64,000 nt of DNA from Dermatemys mawii (taxonomy: Eukaryota > Chordata > Testudines > Dermatemydidae), in the NCBI GenBank assembly GCA_007922305.1, contig ML677334.1, forward strand, positions 55,230,720-55,294,719, given 5' to 3'. Positions 23,108 through 48,489 of the stretch are shown piece by piece. A program made the position numbers and the translations under genes. The number at the start of each line of letters is the position of its first letter. Positions within the stretch are counted from its first letter, which is position 1. Below the pieces are notes generated by a model that saw only the letters and a program-made list of their open reading frames with translations, was not told where the DNA came from and ran no database searches.

Positions 23108-25136
23108 TGTTTCAACATTGTAACTTCTGCTCACTGTTTGTCATTCATTATACTTGTCCATATGGTAACTCAAACTCCATTTTAAAATGCTCACTCTATT
23201 TTGCAAAACCCTGCTGTAATCATTAGTTTAGGTTAGATATGTGAATGAGTTATGTGTGGATGATGGAATCAACCTCCAGCCGTGGCCTGGCCTGATGAAA
23301 TAAAGTGTAAACACCAACAGCTGAAGATGCAGACAACAGCTCTGGGTAACGTTCTGCTGCCAACTGGAAGGACATCGGTGTGCAACAGAGACCCAGCCCT
23401 TCCTTTGCCTGTCTTTCCTGGCCAGTTAGCCGCTGCAAGCTATGAACCCAAGACATGAACTCAAGCTACATTCAGGACTGGTAACTATACAGCAGTTGCA
23501 GAACACTTGTGTGTGTGTATACATAGGTATTAGATATTAGTTATTGGTCATAAATCCAATTGTGTTATGATAAACATGAGTTCTTGTCTTATCCCCTGAA
23601 ACAATCCTGTGTAGTTTTGTCTGCATAATACTGTCACCTCATATCCTCCCATGCTTTGATATAAGTTATGAATAGGGTGGGGGAGAGGGGACTGAGCCTT
23701 GGGGGACTCCTTAAGTGAAGACCTAATATGCAGGTAGCTGCTAATTACAACCATCTGAGATTGGTTCCAATACTTTATTTTGGACCATTTCAGTGCACTC
23801 CCCTTCATCCTTGTTACATCTCAAACGTGAGAAAAACAAAATTTAGTAGTCAGCAGTATCAAATGTTGCGAAGAAGTCAATGAATAAGAGTTCATGCAAT
23901 CAACAAACACTTTATCCCCCTCCCACTGACAGTTTTACAATAAATACCCTTTCTCTAGGATAGCTTTGCATTCACAATGTTAATGTCAAGGTTGCTGAAG
24001 GGTTTCCTCATTCATTAGCAGCAATTGAATGTGATCCAACTGTAAGTTTGTGGAAAACACTGTAGCCCCCCCCCATTTTAACAGGGTGAAGTATTACATA
24101 CCAACTATATTTAAATAATGGCACAAGCTCACACAGGCAAGGAAACAGCTACAATGAAAGTATACGACATGTCTCAGATCACATAACCACAACAGGGTGT
24201 CTCCTTTATGTCTTTCTTAATGTGCTGCAATATGCCTTGGTTTTGGAAGACATATGGTACATTTTCTCCTTAATTGTGCATTTCTTTGCTTTTGCAAATT
24301 AGTCACAACCTTAACAGTATTTAATTGTAATATTGATACGTAAGTCTAGATCACCACCAAGTGTTTCAAACAGCAAACAAACATTTGATCCTGCTCTTTC
24401 TACCAGCCCTATTCCAGCTCCATTTTTGAGTTTACACCCTTTATTGTTAAGAGGATTTTGAGTTTTAACATATTTTGGGTGAAGTAGATGGATCACTCAT
24501 TATAAGGTACTTTCCCCACGTCTTTCACTTCTTTTTCCAGATTCAGGGGAAGAGAGGCTGTTCTCTAGAGGCAACTCTCAAGAACAACATAAGGAAAGTT
24601 TCTTACTGAGATGAAGTCAATGGCAGGTCAGAGACGGTTTGCCCCTCATTGCATTGTATTTGATTCATTTTACTTTTGGAGAAACAGACACCTATAATCT
24701 ATTCTGATTCTGGCAATGAATCCAGTCTCCCAACAACAGTACTGCCTGCCAAGGATTTTCCTGAAAAAAGGGCTGCAATATCCTGCCCTCTGTATTAGCT
24801 CTATTCCAAGAGCTTACCCAGAACAAAAGAGGAGCCAGAGCAGAAGAGGGACAGGAAAAATTCTCTTTCATAATAAGGCAAACATAAAGCTGCTTGGTCA
24901 TTGTAACACCCTCATTTTCAAGGTTACCAGACTGACAATCAGAATTAGCCAAAGAGAATTTCAAGGCAATTCCACCTGCTTGTGCCTACTTGGACATAAT
25001 TGGATGGACAGGAAATAAATAATCAGGGATTTGTTCTCTCAATTTTGATTTGGTAACTAGGGTCATTTAGATCTTTATAATAGCGCAAGAGGCTGTGTGG
25101 GAGGCCTTCTTCAGGTGAGACTATTTTCTCCTCCCA
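23108..25136. other. Intergenic, no firm feature
   Basis: A stretch near 23680-23790 (cttgggggactccttaagtg) has the feel of an antisense LINE reverse-transcriptase remnant. I could not place it securely. Confidence 0.4.
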
Positions 25137-25499
25137 TTAAGGACTGGTCTACACTATGCTGTAAAGTCGAATTTATCCACGTTAAATCGATCCTTCCACT
25201 TTGCCGTCCTCACTACGATGCCATTTACATCAACCTAAAAGGGTCTTTAAATTGATTTCTGAACTCCTGCCCGACAAGGGGAGTAGTGCTGAAATCTATG
25301 TTTCCAGGTCAAACTAGCATTAGTGAGGACTCAATTCGACACTACCGGCCTCCAGGAGCTATCCCAGAGTGCTCCAGTGTGACCGCTCTGGACAGCGCTC
25401 TCAACACAGATGCACTGGGCAGTTAGATAGGAAGAGCCCCGGGAACTTTTGAATCTCACTTCCTCTTTGGCCAGCATGGTGAGATCTGCACAGCTCACC

Positions 25500-26982
25500 A
25501 TGCAGAGCCCAGCAGCAGAGGAGACCACGCAGTCCCAGAATTGAAAAAGGGCCCCAGCATGGACCGCAAGGAAGGTGCTGGATCTGATAACCATATGGGG
25601 AGACGAATCCGTGCTGGCAGAACTGTGATCCAAAAAAAGAAATGCCAATATAATGCCAAAGTCTCCAAGGGCCTGATGGAGAGAGGCCACAGCAGGGAAA
25701 ATTAAGGAGTTGAGGCAAGCCTCTCAGAAAACCAAAGAAGCCAATGGATGCTCCAGGTCACAGCCCAAGGCATGCCACTTCTACACTGAGCTGCATGCCA
25801 TTCTAAGGCGGGGGCGGGGGCGCCACAACTACCCCACCTGTGTCTGTGGACTCCACCAATGAGGTGATTGTCAGCATGGCAGAGGATATGCTGGACAAGG
25901 AAGATGAGGTGGAGGAGGACTATGACGGTGAGGAGTCTATGGAGCAGGCAAGCAAAGACACCTATCTCCCCGAAAGCCAGGAACTATTCATCACCCTGGA
26001 TCCGGTACCCTCCCAATCCTCCCAAGAAGGTATCCTGGACGGGGAAGGCATACAAGGCAGCCATGGTGAATGTCCCTTGGTCAATGGAGTGACTGCTTGA
26101 GAAGATATTGCTTTTTAATGATACTGTGCCCTGAGGACTTGGGGTGCAAGAGTGTCTGCGAGAGTGTCTGTATCTTAAAAGAAATCCTCCCAGCAGTTCC
26201 CCGAGCTTTTTGGGGGAGGCCTGGAGGTGTGTTAAATCTGGATGGCCAGCAGCATCTGGAATTGTTTGCCCATACATTCTCTGACTGCGATGGGGGAATG
26301 GCGCACAATCGCTGTGCTGTAACAGTCTGGCTAGCAGGGATCTTCCCCAATACCAGCCAGGCGCTGAGGGGGTGGGGTGCAACTCTCATCCCAGAGATTT
26401 TCATTTTTATTTTTTTCTTTATTTTTTTTTTAAATACCACTCTCCCTTTTTTTCATCCGACAGCTGAAACTGTTTCCAGCTTCCCCCTCTCATCCGCATC
26501 CCACAGGCTTGCACAGATAAGAAGACAAAAAAAGCACATGGGATGAGATGTTCACGGAGCTCATGCAGTCCTCCCGGACAGAGAGAGCAGAGTTTAGGGC
26601 GTGGAAATAGTCAATGCTGGACTGCCAGAAAGCGGTAACTGAGCATGAGGAAAGAAGGGATGAGCAGGAGTAGAGAAGGGACGAAAGGGAACAATGGAGG
26701 GACGAGAGAGAGGAGAGAAGGCAGGAAGCACTGCTCTGTCTTCCGGCAGATCAAACCGACATGCTCTGATGTCTGGTGGAGCTGCAGGAAAGGCAGCTGG
26801 AGCAAAGACTGCCCCTGCAACCCCTCTGTAACCACGCCCCCTCCTCCCCAAGTTCCCTAGCCTCATCGCCAGCACTCCGAAGGACATGCCGGGGTGCGGG
26901 TAGGAACAGGGTCCAGGCACTTTGCCACTCCACCCTAGAGGACTGCCCAAGCACCAGAAAGGTGGCACTCCCAAAGTTGTGA
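25500..26982 (+). pseudogene. Harbinger Myb/SANT-like accessory gene, broken
   Basis: In Harbinger elements this DNA-binding partner helps the transposase reach the nucleus and the element ends. Pieces in the right order are visible. The Met start at 25500 is followed by a stop after QSQN. Then come KRAPAW and LDLI.IWGDESVLAEL (the trihelix/SANT start), an acidic block EDEVEEDYDGEESMEQASKD, and TYLPESQELFITLDPVPSQS. A likely intron runs about 26100-26462, ending in CGACAG. Then follow SHRLAQIRRQKK and a Glu/Arg coiled-coil-like stretch. The C-terminus ends STLEDCPSTRKVALPKL and TGA at 26982. Frame changes and several stops show it is not functional. Confidence 0.75.
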
Positions 26983-27315
26983 CTTGTTGTGTGTTCTTGC
27001 CCTCCCCTCACCCACCACCCCGCCCAATGCCTATCCCCTGACCCACCCCTTCCAGTGCTACATTTGCAGCAATCCCCTCATTTCTGTGAGCCCTTAATAA
27101 AGAATGCATGGTTTTCAAACAACAATGACTTTATTATTGCTCAGCAAGCGATGAGGGAATGTGGGCGGGCGGCTGGACGAATGTTCAGTGCAGGGGAGCA
27201 AGAGAAAGGAAAAGGACACGTAGAAATAAAAAAAAGTTTAAAACCTTAGCCTGAGCAAGGGGGTGGGTTTTCAGGATGCATAAACAAACAGCACAAGTGG
27301 GAACAAAGTGAAGTC

Positions 27316-28518
27316 TCACACTGTAGCCTGCCCTGCCATGAAACTAGTTGTCAAGGCTTCTCTGATGTGCGGTGCATCAGGGAGTGCCCTTCTAAATGCC
27401 CTGCTGCCTGGCTGCACATAATCAGCAGCCAGGCGGTCTGCCTCAACCTCCCACCCTGCCATAAACTTATCTCCCTTGCTCTCACAGAGATTGTGGAGCA
27501 CGCAGCAAGCTGCAATAACAATGGGAATATTTCTGGCACTGAGATCTGAACGGGTAAGTAAGCTGCACCAACGTCTCTTGAGATGCCCAAACGCACATTC
27601 TACCACCATTTTGCATTTGCTCAGCCTGTAGTTGAACACCTCCTTACTACTATCCAGGGCACCTGTGTATGATTTCATGAGGCAGGGCATTAATGAGTAG
27701 GCCGGGTCCCCAAGTATAACAATCGGCATTTCAACATCCCCAACAGTAATTTTTTGGTCTGGGAAGAAAGTTCCTTCCTGCAGCTGTTATAAAAGGCTGG
27801 AGTTCTTAAAGACATGAGCGTCATGAACCCTGCCTGGCCAACCCATGTTCATGTTGGTGAAACGTCCCCTGTGATCAACCAGCACTTGCAGAACCATGGA
27901 AAAGTACCCCTTGCGGTTTATGTACTTGCAGCACTGGTTGTCCGGTGCCAGGATAGAGATATGCGTTCTGTCTATAGCCCCGCCACAGTTAGGGAACCCC
28001 ATTGCTGCAAAGCCATCCACTACGGCCTGCACATTTCCCAGCGTCACTACCCTAGACAGCATCAGTTCAATGATTGCGTTGGCCTCTAGCATCACTGCAG
28101 CCCTCACTGTAGATTTATCCACTCCAAACTGATTGCTGACTGACCAGTAGCTGCCTGGCGTGGCAAGCTTCCAGAGGGTTATTGCCACTCGCTTTTGAAT
28201 TGTGAGGGCTGATCGCATCTTGGTGTCCTGGCAGTTCAAGACAGGGGAAAGAAAGTCACAGAGTTCCATAAAGGTGCCCTTATGCATGTGAAAGTTTCTG
28301 ATCCACTGGGAATCATCCCAGACCTGCAGCACTATGCGGTCCCACCAGTCTGTGCTAGTTTCCCGGGCCCAGAATCGCCGTTCCATTGCATGAGCCTGTC
28401 CCATTGCCACCAGGATCCCTAAGCTGCCAGTGCCACTGCATTTGGGGAGGCCTGTGTCCATGTCCTCCTCACTCTCGCACAGTTTTTCCCTTTCTGCATA
28501 CATTGCACGATAATTCAT
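27316..28518 (-). pseudogene. PIF/Harbinger DDE transposase, one internal stop
   Basis: A single reading frame of 401 codons runs from ATG 28518 to the stop at 27316, broken only by one TAA at codon 244 (27789-27787). It is homologous to HARBI1-type transposases, which cut and paste at TWA targets. The catalytic triad is readable: D183 in GGAIDRTHISI, D271 in ILGDPAYS and E307 in VECAFGHLKRRW. Other family features include TIQKRVAITLWKLATPGSYW with a helix-turn-helix-like VSNQFGVDKSTVRAAV, and a C-terminal HNLCESKGD (HNxC) motif. There is no frameshift, so the copy is young or recently disabled. It converges with the accessory gene on plus. Confidence 0.88.
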
Positions 28519-28604
28519 TAGCTGTTTACGCTGCCTGTAACTGCTGCGATGAGCTGAGCGAGCTCCATGCCCACACTACTATGGTGTCTGCATGGGCATT
28601 CCAT

Positions 28605-29050
28605 GGAAAAGGGCAGAGTTGGCAGCGGAAGCATTCGACTAAGGAAGAAAGGAGAAAGATGAGAAAAGAGATGCCACTTGGTGGGAGAAGAGATGCCGCT
28701 CAGCGGGAGATGCAGAAGCCACCAGACTTGACATACCTTTTATGAGTGCCTGGAGCACAGCAGGATAGCAGCTGCAGGTGAGTGACGCTGATGCCTCCAG
28801 AATAGATATTCCAGCTGAACAACGAGAGGACCTTCAAGGTAGACTCCTCCGGGCAATCCACAGAAAAGGGCAGAGTTGGCAGCGGAAGTGTTCAACTAAG
28901 GAAGAAAGGAGAAAGATGAGAGAAGAGATGCCACTTGGCAGGAGAAGAGATGCTACTCAGTGGGAGATGCAGAGGCCATCAGACTTGATGTAGTTTCAGG
29001 ATTGCCTGGAGTACAGTAGGATAGCAGCTTGAGGGCGAGAGATGCTGATG
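28605..29050. repeat. Tandem duplication of about 257 bp inside the Harbinger
   Basis: Words such as gaaaagggcagagttggcag recur at 28606 and 28863, and gtaggatagcagct-like words near 28760 and 29016, with a constant 257-bp offset. The two copies differ at several positions. They lie upstream of the transposase start. Confidence 0.85.
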
Positions 29051-29513
29051 AGACAAGAATAGAAATTTGGGCCTACCAACAAAAGGATCTCTGAGGTGGT
29101 TTCAAAGCGGTGGGAGAGCAGAGTTCTAACTGGAGCGGTGGCTGGCTGACCACTGCTGTGTCTGCCAAAAGCAGTATGGCATCTGCAGGCCCGAAAAGTG
29201 TGAAATGGCCGTACCTTGCACGGAGGGAGGGGTGAGTGACGGCAAGCATGAACGAAAACCCACGAGACTGTTTTTGCCCTCATCATGCAATGCCAGCTTT
29301 ACCCAGAATTCCAAGGGGCCGCGGGGACTGCAGACACTGTGGGATACCTACCCACAGTGCGCCGCTCTGAGAGTCAACTCTAGCCGTGGAACTATGAATG
29401 CGATCCGCCAAATTAGCCCGCTTACTGGTGACACACACAATCGAATATATACCATCGGCTTTCTTAATTCGAGCTCTAGAAAGTTGACGTTAGCTCATAG
29501 TGTAGCCAAGGCC

Positions 29514-30431
29514 CAAAAAAGATTTTAAAACACACAATATTACCACAGAACAACAGCCGCAAATCTGAAGGGAATGATATAAATTAAGCAGCAAATTTTG
29601 GTAGCTGTGAAAGAAAAAGAAAAAGAGAGAACGATCTTCAATGTCTCTCCAGTCTAACTGCATTAGGCTATCATCCTGCTGTGATTGGTTTGGTCATAGA
29701 TACTTCCTTGGGACTGTCACCTGATGTGTTGGAATTACCTCTGAGCCCATTTTCCCTGCCAACTTGGGACTTCAGTACCCTGCCTTGTTGAGCCAGACAT
29801 GCTAGCCTGCTGCAACACAGCCCCCGGGTCTGAACCACTGCTCAAAGCTGCAGGCTTTAACTAACAACCACTCGTCAGGTTACCTATCTCCAGCACCCAG
29901 ATACCCAGTTCCCCATGGGATCCAAACCCCAAATAAATCTGTTTTGCCCTGTATAAAGCTCATACAGGGTAAACTCATGAATAGTCTGCCCTCTAGTGTG
30001 CTGTAGGACAGCCTGCTACCAGGTATCTCCAAGTCTCTTTTTCTCTTTCAAAGGCCCCAGTAATTTTATTCAGACATTGCAAATATAAATAGTCCACAAG
30101 GTTCATTATAAAAACAAAAACAAAAACAAAAAACAAAACCAAAAAAGCAGCCCCATGCACATACACTATCACGGAAGTCCCACAACTATAATCCAGAATT
30201 CTCCAACTCGGTCCAGGTAGTACATTCAGTCTTTCAAATCTGCACAGTCCATCAACACACTAAATACAATTTTCTCTTCAGACTCCCTGGGACCTCTCAT
30301 GATGTGTCACTCCAAGCTCTCCAGCTGGGGCAATTCTCCATCCTGTTACATTCTCAGAGGTTCTAGTGATCCAGAGACATGGGCAGGCTCACCCCTGGAT
30401 CACTCCCGAGTCTTCAGCTCTCTCTGCTTCA
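29514..30431. other. Intergenic, possible unclassified interspersed repeat
   Basis: The stretch near 29870-30000 (cagatacccagttccccatg, then aataaatctgttttgccctg) reads like a sauropsid interspersed repeat, but I cannot name its class. An A-rich aaaac repeat lies at 30112-30148. Confidence 0.35.
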
Positions 30432-30439
30432 GCTCAGAC

Positions 30440-30934
30440 CAGGGGTGAAAGTGGGACAGTACAGTGTACCAGTAAGAAGCTGGTACCAGCCCATAAGCAG
30501 CCCACATTGCTGCCCCTTTTGCCTCACCTGTTGGAGGACCACCGACGTGGTGGGGGAGGGGGAAGGGCAGCGACGTTAAAGCGCTTTTTAAGGAGAGTCC
30601 TTTGCCGCGGCAGTGCTTTAAGGACTCTCCTTAAAGCGCTGCCCCTTCCCTCTCCCTTTCCCCCTGTTGGCAGCGCTTTAACGTCATTGCCACTCCCCCC
30701 CCCCCCATCACCAACAGGGGGGAAAAAGGTGCAGCAACCCCAGGCCAGTGATTTAAAAGGGTCTGGGGCTCCTAGCCATTGCTACCGTGGCAGAGACTGA
30801 AGCCCCTAGACTTTTAAATCACCACTGGAGCCCCAGGGGAGAGGGAAAGGGACAGGCAGCATGGATGGGCTGGCTGGGGAAGGCTGACCACCCACATCTG
30901 TTCCAGTAAGAATTTAATATTACTTTCACCCCTG
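30440..30934. mobile_element. hAT element, 495 bp, perfect target duplication
   Basis: The ends CAGGGGTGAAAGT and ACTTTCACCCCTG are perfect 13-bp inverted repeats. They are flanked by the perfect 8-bp duplication GCTCAGAC (30432-30439, 30935-30942). The interior holds a strong hairpin, with aaagcgctttttaaggagag near 30577 and its inverse ctctccttaaagcgct near 30626. Confidence 0.93.
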
Positions 30935-30942
30935 GCTCAGAC

Positions 30943-33924
30943 ATCCCCTTCTGCAACTCTCAGCCCTCTCTAGCCATGGCTGTCAGGCCAGGGAAGTTTG
31001 TAGGTGACCCTCCACCCCACTTGCCACCACCTGCCTGCCTTCATCAGCCTGGTCTGGCTCTGCTGCTCAACTAGGGAACATTCAGTGCTCCCTCCTTCAG
31101 GTATATCCCCTCCCTGCAGCTCTCAGCCCATGTCTTCTGCTGAGCACACTGTACTTCTCTAGAACCCCCCAGCTTGCTCCCTGAACTCTAGGTTCTGCAC
31201 TCTCTGTAGTCTTACTGTTCTCTCTCATTTATAACTCCTAGGAGCAGCCCAATCCTTCTTATTCCATCAAACTAGGAAGGACGTGGACTGGAACAGGAGT
31301 TGTAGACTCAGCTATCCTGTTCCCGAGCACTACATTGCCTAGGAGAAACTGCCTTCATCTGTGATGTGGTTTGACTCTTATGGTGATTTTTACTTCACAC
31401 AAGAAATTATGTCAAGAGGGGAAAGTCGTTTTGAACTTGTTCTATTTATTGACTAGTTCTCGCCTGGTTCTTTCAGTTTTGACATTTATGCCTTGCATTG
31501 GCCATTGTGTGGAATATTAATAAGGACTAACACTTGAAATATGAGCCTCTATGTCCTGATATAAAGTGAACTACCCAAACAATATTGCACATTACAAAGA
31601 TATTGTTGTCTCTGCCATCTTCCAGAGAGACAATAAGAAAACCAGAGAAAATCATTGTGATGCTAAATTTTTATTCTAGTATCTGACATGTTAGTTTGCA
31701 AATATAAATACTTGGAATAAGAAATGCATGTCATGTTCAACAGTCAGCACAAATGGGAACAAGCAGGGCTGCAGCCGTGAGAAAATCTTTCAGAGCCTTG
31801 ATTTTATTCTTCAAAGGGGAATCTCGTGCTAGTAGGAATGTATGCTATAAATAAAATATATATATAACACTGTCTAATCTAACTCCCCTTAGAGCTGAAA
31901 GTTCTATAAAAATTCCTAAAGGTTAACATTTTCTTTCTGGACAAGTAAGGCAAAGTATTACAGTGCAGTGACTCTTTCACTTCTGTGTGCCGATACAGCA
32001 AATCAGAAAAGGTACACATGGGACGGCATCTGCTACCAAGTACTGCTGTAGCAAGGTCTTGGTGACTTGCTTCCTCCTTTGAAAAACAATAATGCTGTCA
32101 CGGAGGAGCCTTTCGTGCAGAGATGGCACCAGGCACCCTTTCCCCTTTACGAGTGCTCATTGGCCTTCTGGAGAATCATCACCATTAACGAGAGAGGAAC
32201 AAACTTTGAATTACCACAGGACGTGATCCCTGCTTTGCCAACACTGCTTTGTCATCAGCAATATGCAGCAGCAAGATGGAGTCAGAATGATACCAGATAT
32301 GTTTTCTGTCAGAGGGCCTGATCCTGAATGCAGAGCATCTGCAACTCCCACTAAAACTGAGTAACGCCATCACCAAAAACACTAACATCAAGATTCAGAA
32401 AGGGAGCACTGCCCATTTCTTATGATCTTATGAATATTAGTAAAAATTAAGAATTCACAAAGCTTTTATGCATGTTTGTATTGGCTTACGGGAAATCTCC
32501 CGGGAAGCCTCAGGACTTGGAGACCCCAAAACCCATCCATTTACTGAGAGATAAAAATAGATCTCATTAATCTATGAGGCTGAATTTTTACTGGCGGGGG
32601 GTTCAGATCAGTAGAACTTGGATCCAAAGATGTATCTTAGCGGGAGGAGCATGATCACTGGAGAAGCATGAGGCCAGGAGGCACAGGCACCTATGGTGGT
32701 TCTGTCCACCCTTCATTGTTTCTTGTGTTCGAATTTAGTACATGTTATGCATTATGAGACATGATCTGAGATGCCCATAACGCATAGCATGTTAGCATAC
32801 CAAATTCAAACACTAAAGGTAGCAAATGACAGGAGGGCAATGTATGAGGCCTACTTTTGAAGCACCAAAACATCACAACATGAAGCAGCTGCAGTGACAA
32901 TTCCAACCCCATTATCTGAGGGAAAAAAGATGATTCCCAACACCCCTGAGCTCTATAAATGGTCATGGTGATGACTGGATAGAGCGTGAGCTTCCACTGT
33001 CCTCACCATCCTTGCAGATCCCTCTTCACTTTAGAAGTTCTTGCCTCCCAGTCTGAGGCTGCTTTCATTATTTAACTCTATCCTATTTGTTTGACCTTTT
33101 GGTTTTCTACTCTTCAATCCACTTTATTTATTTATAATCTCTTTATATTACTTTTATTTTAATCTCAGGATAATCACAGTTGTATAGTATTATGGGTATT
33201 TTCACACTGTACTCTTTGTTATGGAACTTAATTTATTTATACACTACAATCTCAGAATCACCGTATGTTATTTTTAGGAAAAGATCTTCAAGAAATCTAT
33301 TTCATTTGATAGTAAATGACAAGTAATAAATGGTACAATCTATACACAACATCCAGAGGTTCACTCTCATCCTGAACCTAGAAGTGCAATATATTAACAT
33401 GTAACAAGCTTTAAAAAGGAACCAAAAAAGACTTACGTAGCATAATCATATCCCATCAAAATCAGTGCTGTGCCCCTTGTCCTTGACCTAGCCTGTGATA
33501 CCTTGCCCATTTGGTCCCAATCCAGCAAATGATGAGATGGCATGAGGATGAAGTCATTTAAATCAATGGGACTCCACCAGGGCACAGGATTCATTGAAGA
33601 CTGAAGTCAAAGATTCTGAAAATGCAAACACTTATGCCTGTGCTTAACTTCGCTGCTAGCTGTAGTCCTGTTTTCACTGATAGTGAAGTTAAGCTCATGC
33701 ATAAGTGTTTGAAGCATCAGGGCCAAAGTTACTAGAAATAGCTAGAATATATACAAAATTCTCTCTTTCTTTTCTCACCCAAGTTTCCAGCCTGGACTGC
33801 ACAAATACTTCTAATATGCAAGCAGGTGAAATGATGGGCTTTCTAAAAGACACTACATAAAAATAAGCTGTATTTCTTTAAATATTTTTTTCTTTTCAAG
33901 CAATGTCTCCTTTAAAATAATGTG
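30943..33924. other. Intergenic between Harbinger and PSMA8
   Basis: An amniote-type short repeat with inverted words (gcttaacttcgctgc and gtgaagttaagc) lies at about 33500-33720. Nothing else was recognised. No exon-like match was found. Confidence 0.45.
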
Positions 33925-34105
33925 GCATTTTTATCTTTAGATCTCAAAGTGCTTTACAAAATAGGTCAGTATCATTATCCCCATTTCACAGGTGGAGAAA
34001 CTGAGACATAGAGAGATGAAGTGACTTGCCCAAGGTCACCAGGCAGGACAGTGGCAGACCCAGGAATTGAACCAAGGTCTCCCAAGTCCCAGTCTGGTGC
34101 CCTTG
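33925..34105 (+). mobile_element. MIR-type (CORE) SINE
   Basis: The sequence follows the MIR consensus: aagtgctttacaaaatagg, attatccccatttcacaggt, gagaaactgagacatagaga, gacttgcccaaggtcacc, cccaggaattgaaccaaggt. It is an ancient retroposed element shared by amniotes. Confidence 0.88.
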
Positions 34106-34699
34106 TTTGCAGATTTTCAAGTAACACTATCAAAGTGTCAATGCAAAATGCAAATATCGGGCTCAATCCTACAAGTGGAAAAACAGGGCTCCCTGTGGGC
34201 ACAGGGCTCTGATTCTGGAGTTCCAGCTGGAGGACTGAGGTAGTACCACTAAGTTTTGGGAATGGGGGTGGGGAGGTGTGTGTTTGTATATGGTACTTGT
34301 GCATCTGGGAAAGCTACAGACAGGAGCATTGTGGTGGGGAACTAGGGATACATTTCTTAACTTCGCTGAAATGCATGGGACTACAGAGGAATAGTCAACT
34401 TTTTAATGGGGAGGGGGACTCTAGAGTTAAAAAGGAACAGAACAGCTACTGAATGACTCTAATCTAGTCACTCTAATGAGCAGCCAAAGTTGGTCAGGTG
34501 ATAGCTTTCAGCATTGGCCCTTCGCCTGGAGAGCAAGCCAAGCCTTCAGGCTGCCCAGGGCTCTTCCTGGGGTAACCACTCAAAGCTATTCTCTGTCTCC
34601 CTGATCTCCTGAGGCCAGGCGCGCTCCAACCACCCTACAGCCTCTTGTTCCCCAGCAGCTTTTGTCCTATGACTACGTGCGCCCACGTGTAATGAAGTG
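34106..34699. other. PSMA8 upstream flank, no recognised feature
   Basis: A transition from AT-rich to GC-rich sequence. No bounded element was seen. Confidence 0.5.
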
Positions 34700-48057
<13,358 letters not shown>

Positions 48058-48143
48058 ATGCCAGATAAATGCTGATGGCTGCTTATTGAAATGTTTCCAA
48101 AATTTTAACAAATACTAACTGACCACAATATTTACAGCTGCTG

Positions 48144-48489
48144 AATAAACTTGTCTCTTTCATTATCAAATACTCTAGTTTTCTGAAACCTGTCACAACT
48201 GAAAATGTGCTAGTCCTATTGTGATTGTATTTACTATGGTGTGCAAACAGGCAGGTATTTGCACCTTACCATTCCTCCATTTATTTATTGTTTACTTATT
48301 GAGCATTAAAAGGCTTTGTTAAACTTCCTGTTGCAAATTATCACCAGACTATTGGCACATCTCTGTACAGGATAGTAAAGATTTCCAAGTGTTCAATTTT
48401 GTTGTTATGTAACTTTTTGCAAGTTTGCTAAGTTTGTGTTTACATATTATTACTGTTACATATGCAATGCAAATTAAGAATTCAATAAA
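48144..48489 (+). terminator. PSMA8: PSMA8 polyadenylation signals
   Basis: Two AATAAA hexamers lie in the PSMA8 3' untranslated region, at 48144-48149 and 48484-48489, 87 and 427 bases after the stop codon. Either or both could set the 3' end. Choice between them cannot be judged from sequence. Confidence 0.65.

Larger units (their letters stand above)
25140..29513. mobile_element. PIF/Harbinger transposon with two convergent genes (about 4.4 kb)
   Basis: The left end AGGACTGGTCTACACTATG and the right end CATAGTGTAGCCAAGGCCC are inverted repeats (11 of the first 15 match, then CTACACTATG fully). TTA precedes the left end (25137-25139), but AAA follows the right end, so the target duplication is not intact. 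Inside are a Myb/SANT-like accessory gene on plus and a DDE transposase on minus, pointing at each other, the classic Harbinger arrangement. Confidence 0.88.

Noticed and set aside
23540..23900. Possible antisense LINE reverse-transcriptase remnant
   Set aside because: Only one phrase looked similar, so it was not enough to annotate.
29640..30430. Possible LTR or endogenous retroviral fragment
   Set aside because: No terminal repeats, primer-binding site or coding blocks were seen; left as unclassified sequence.
30366..30800. 144-codon plus-strand frame
   Set aside because: It overlaps the left border of the hAT at 30440-30934 and is not protein-like.
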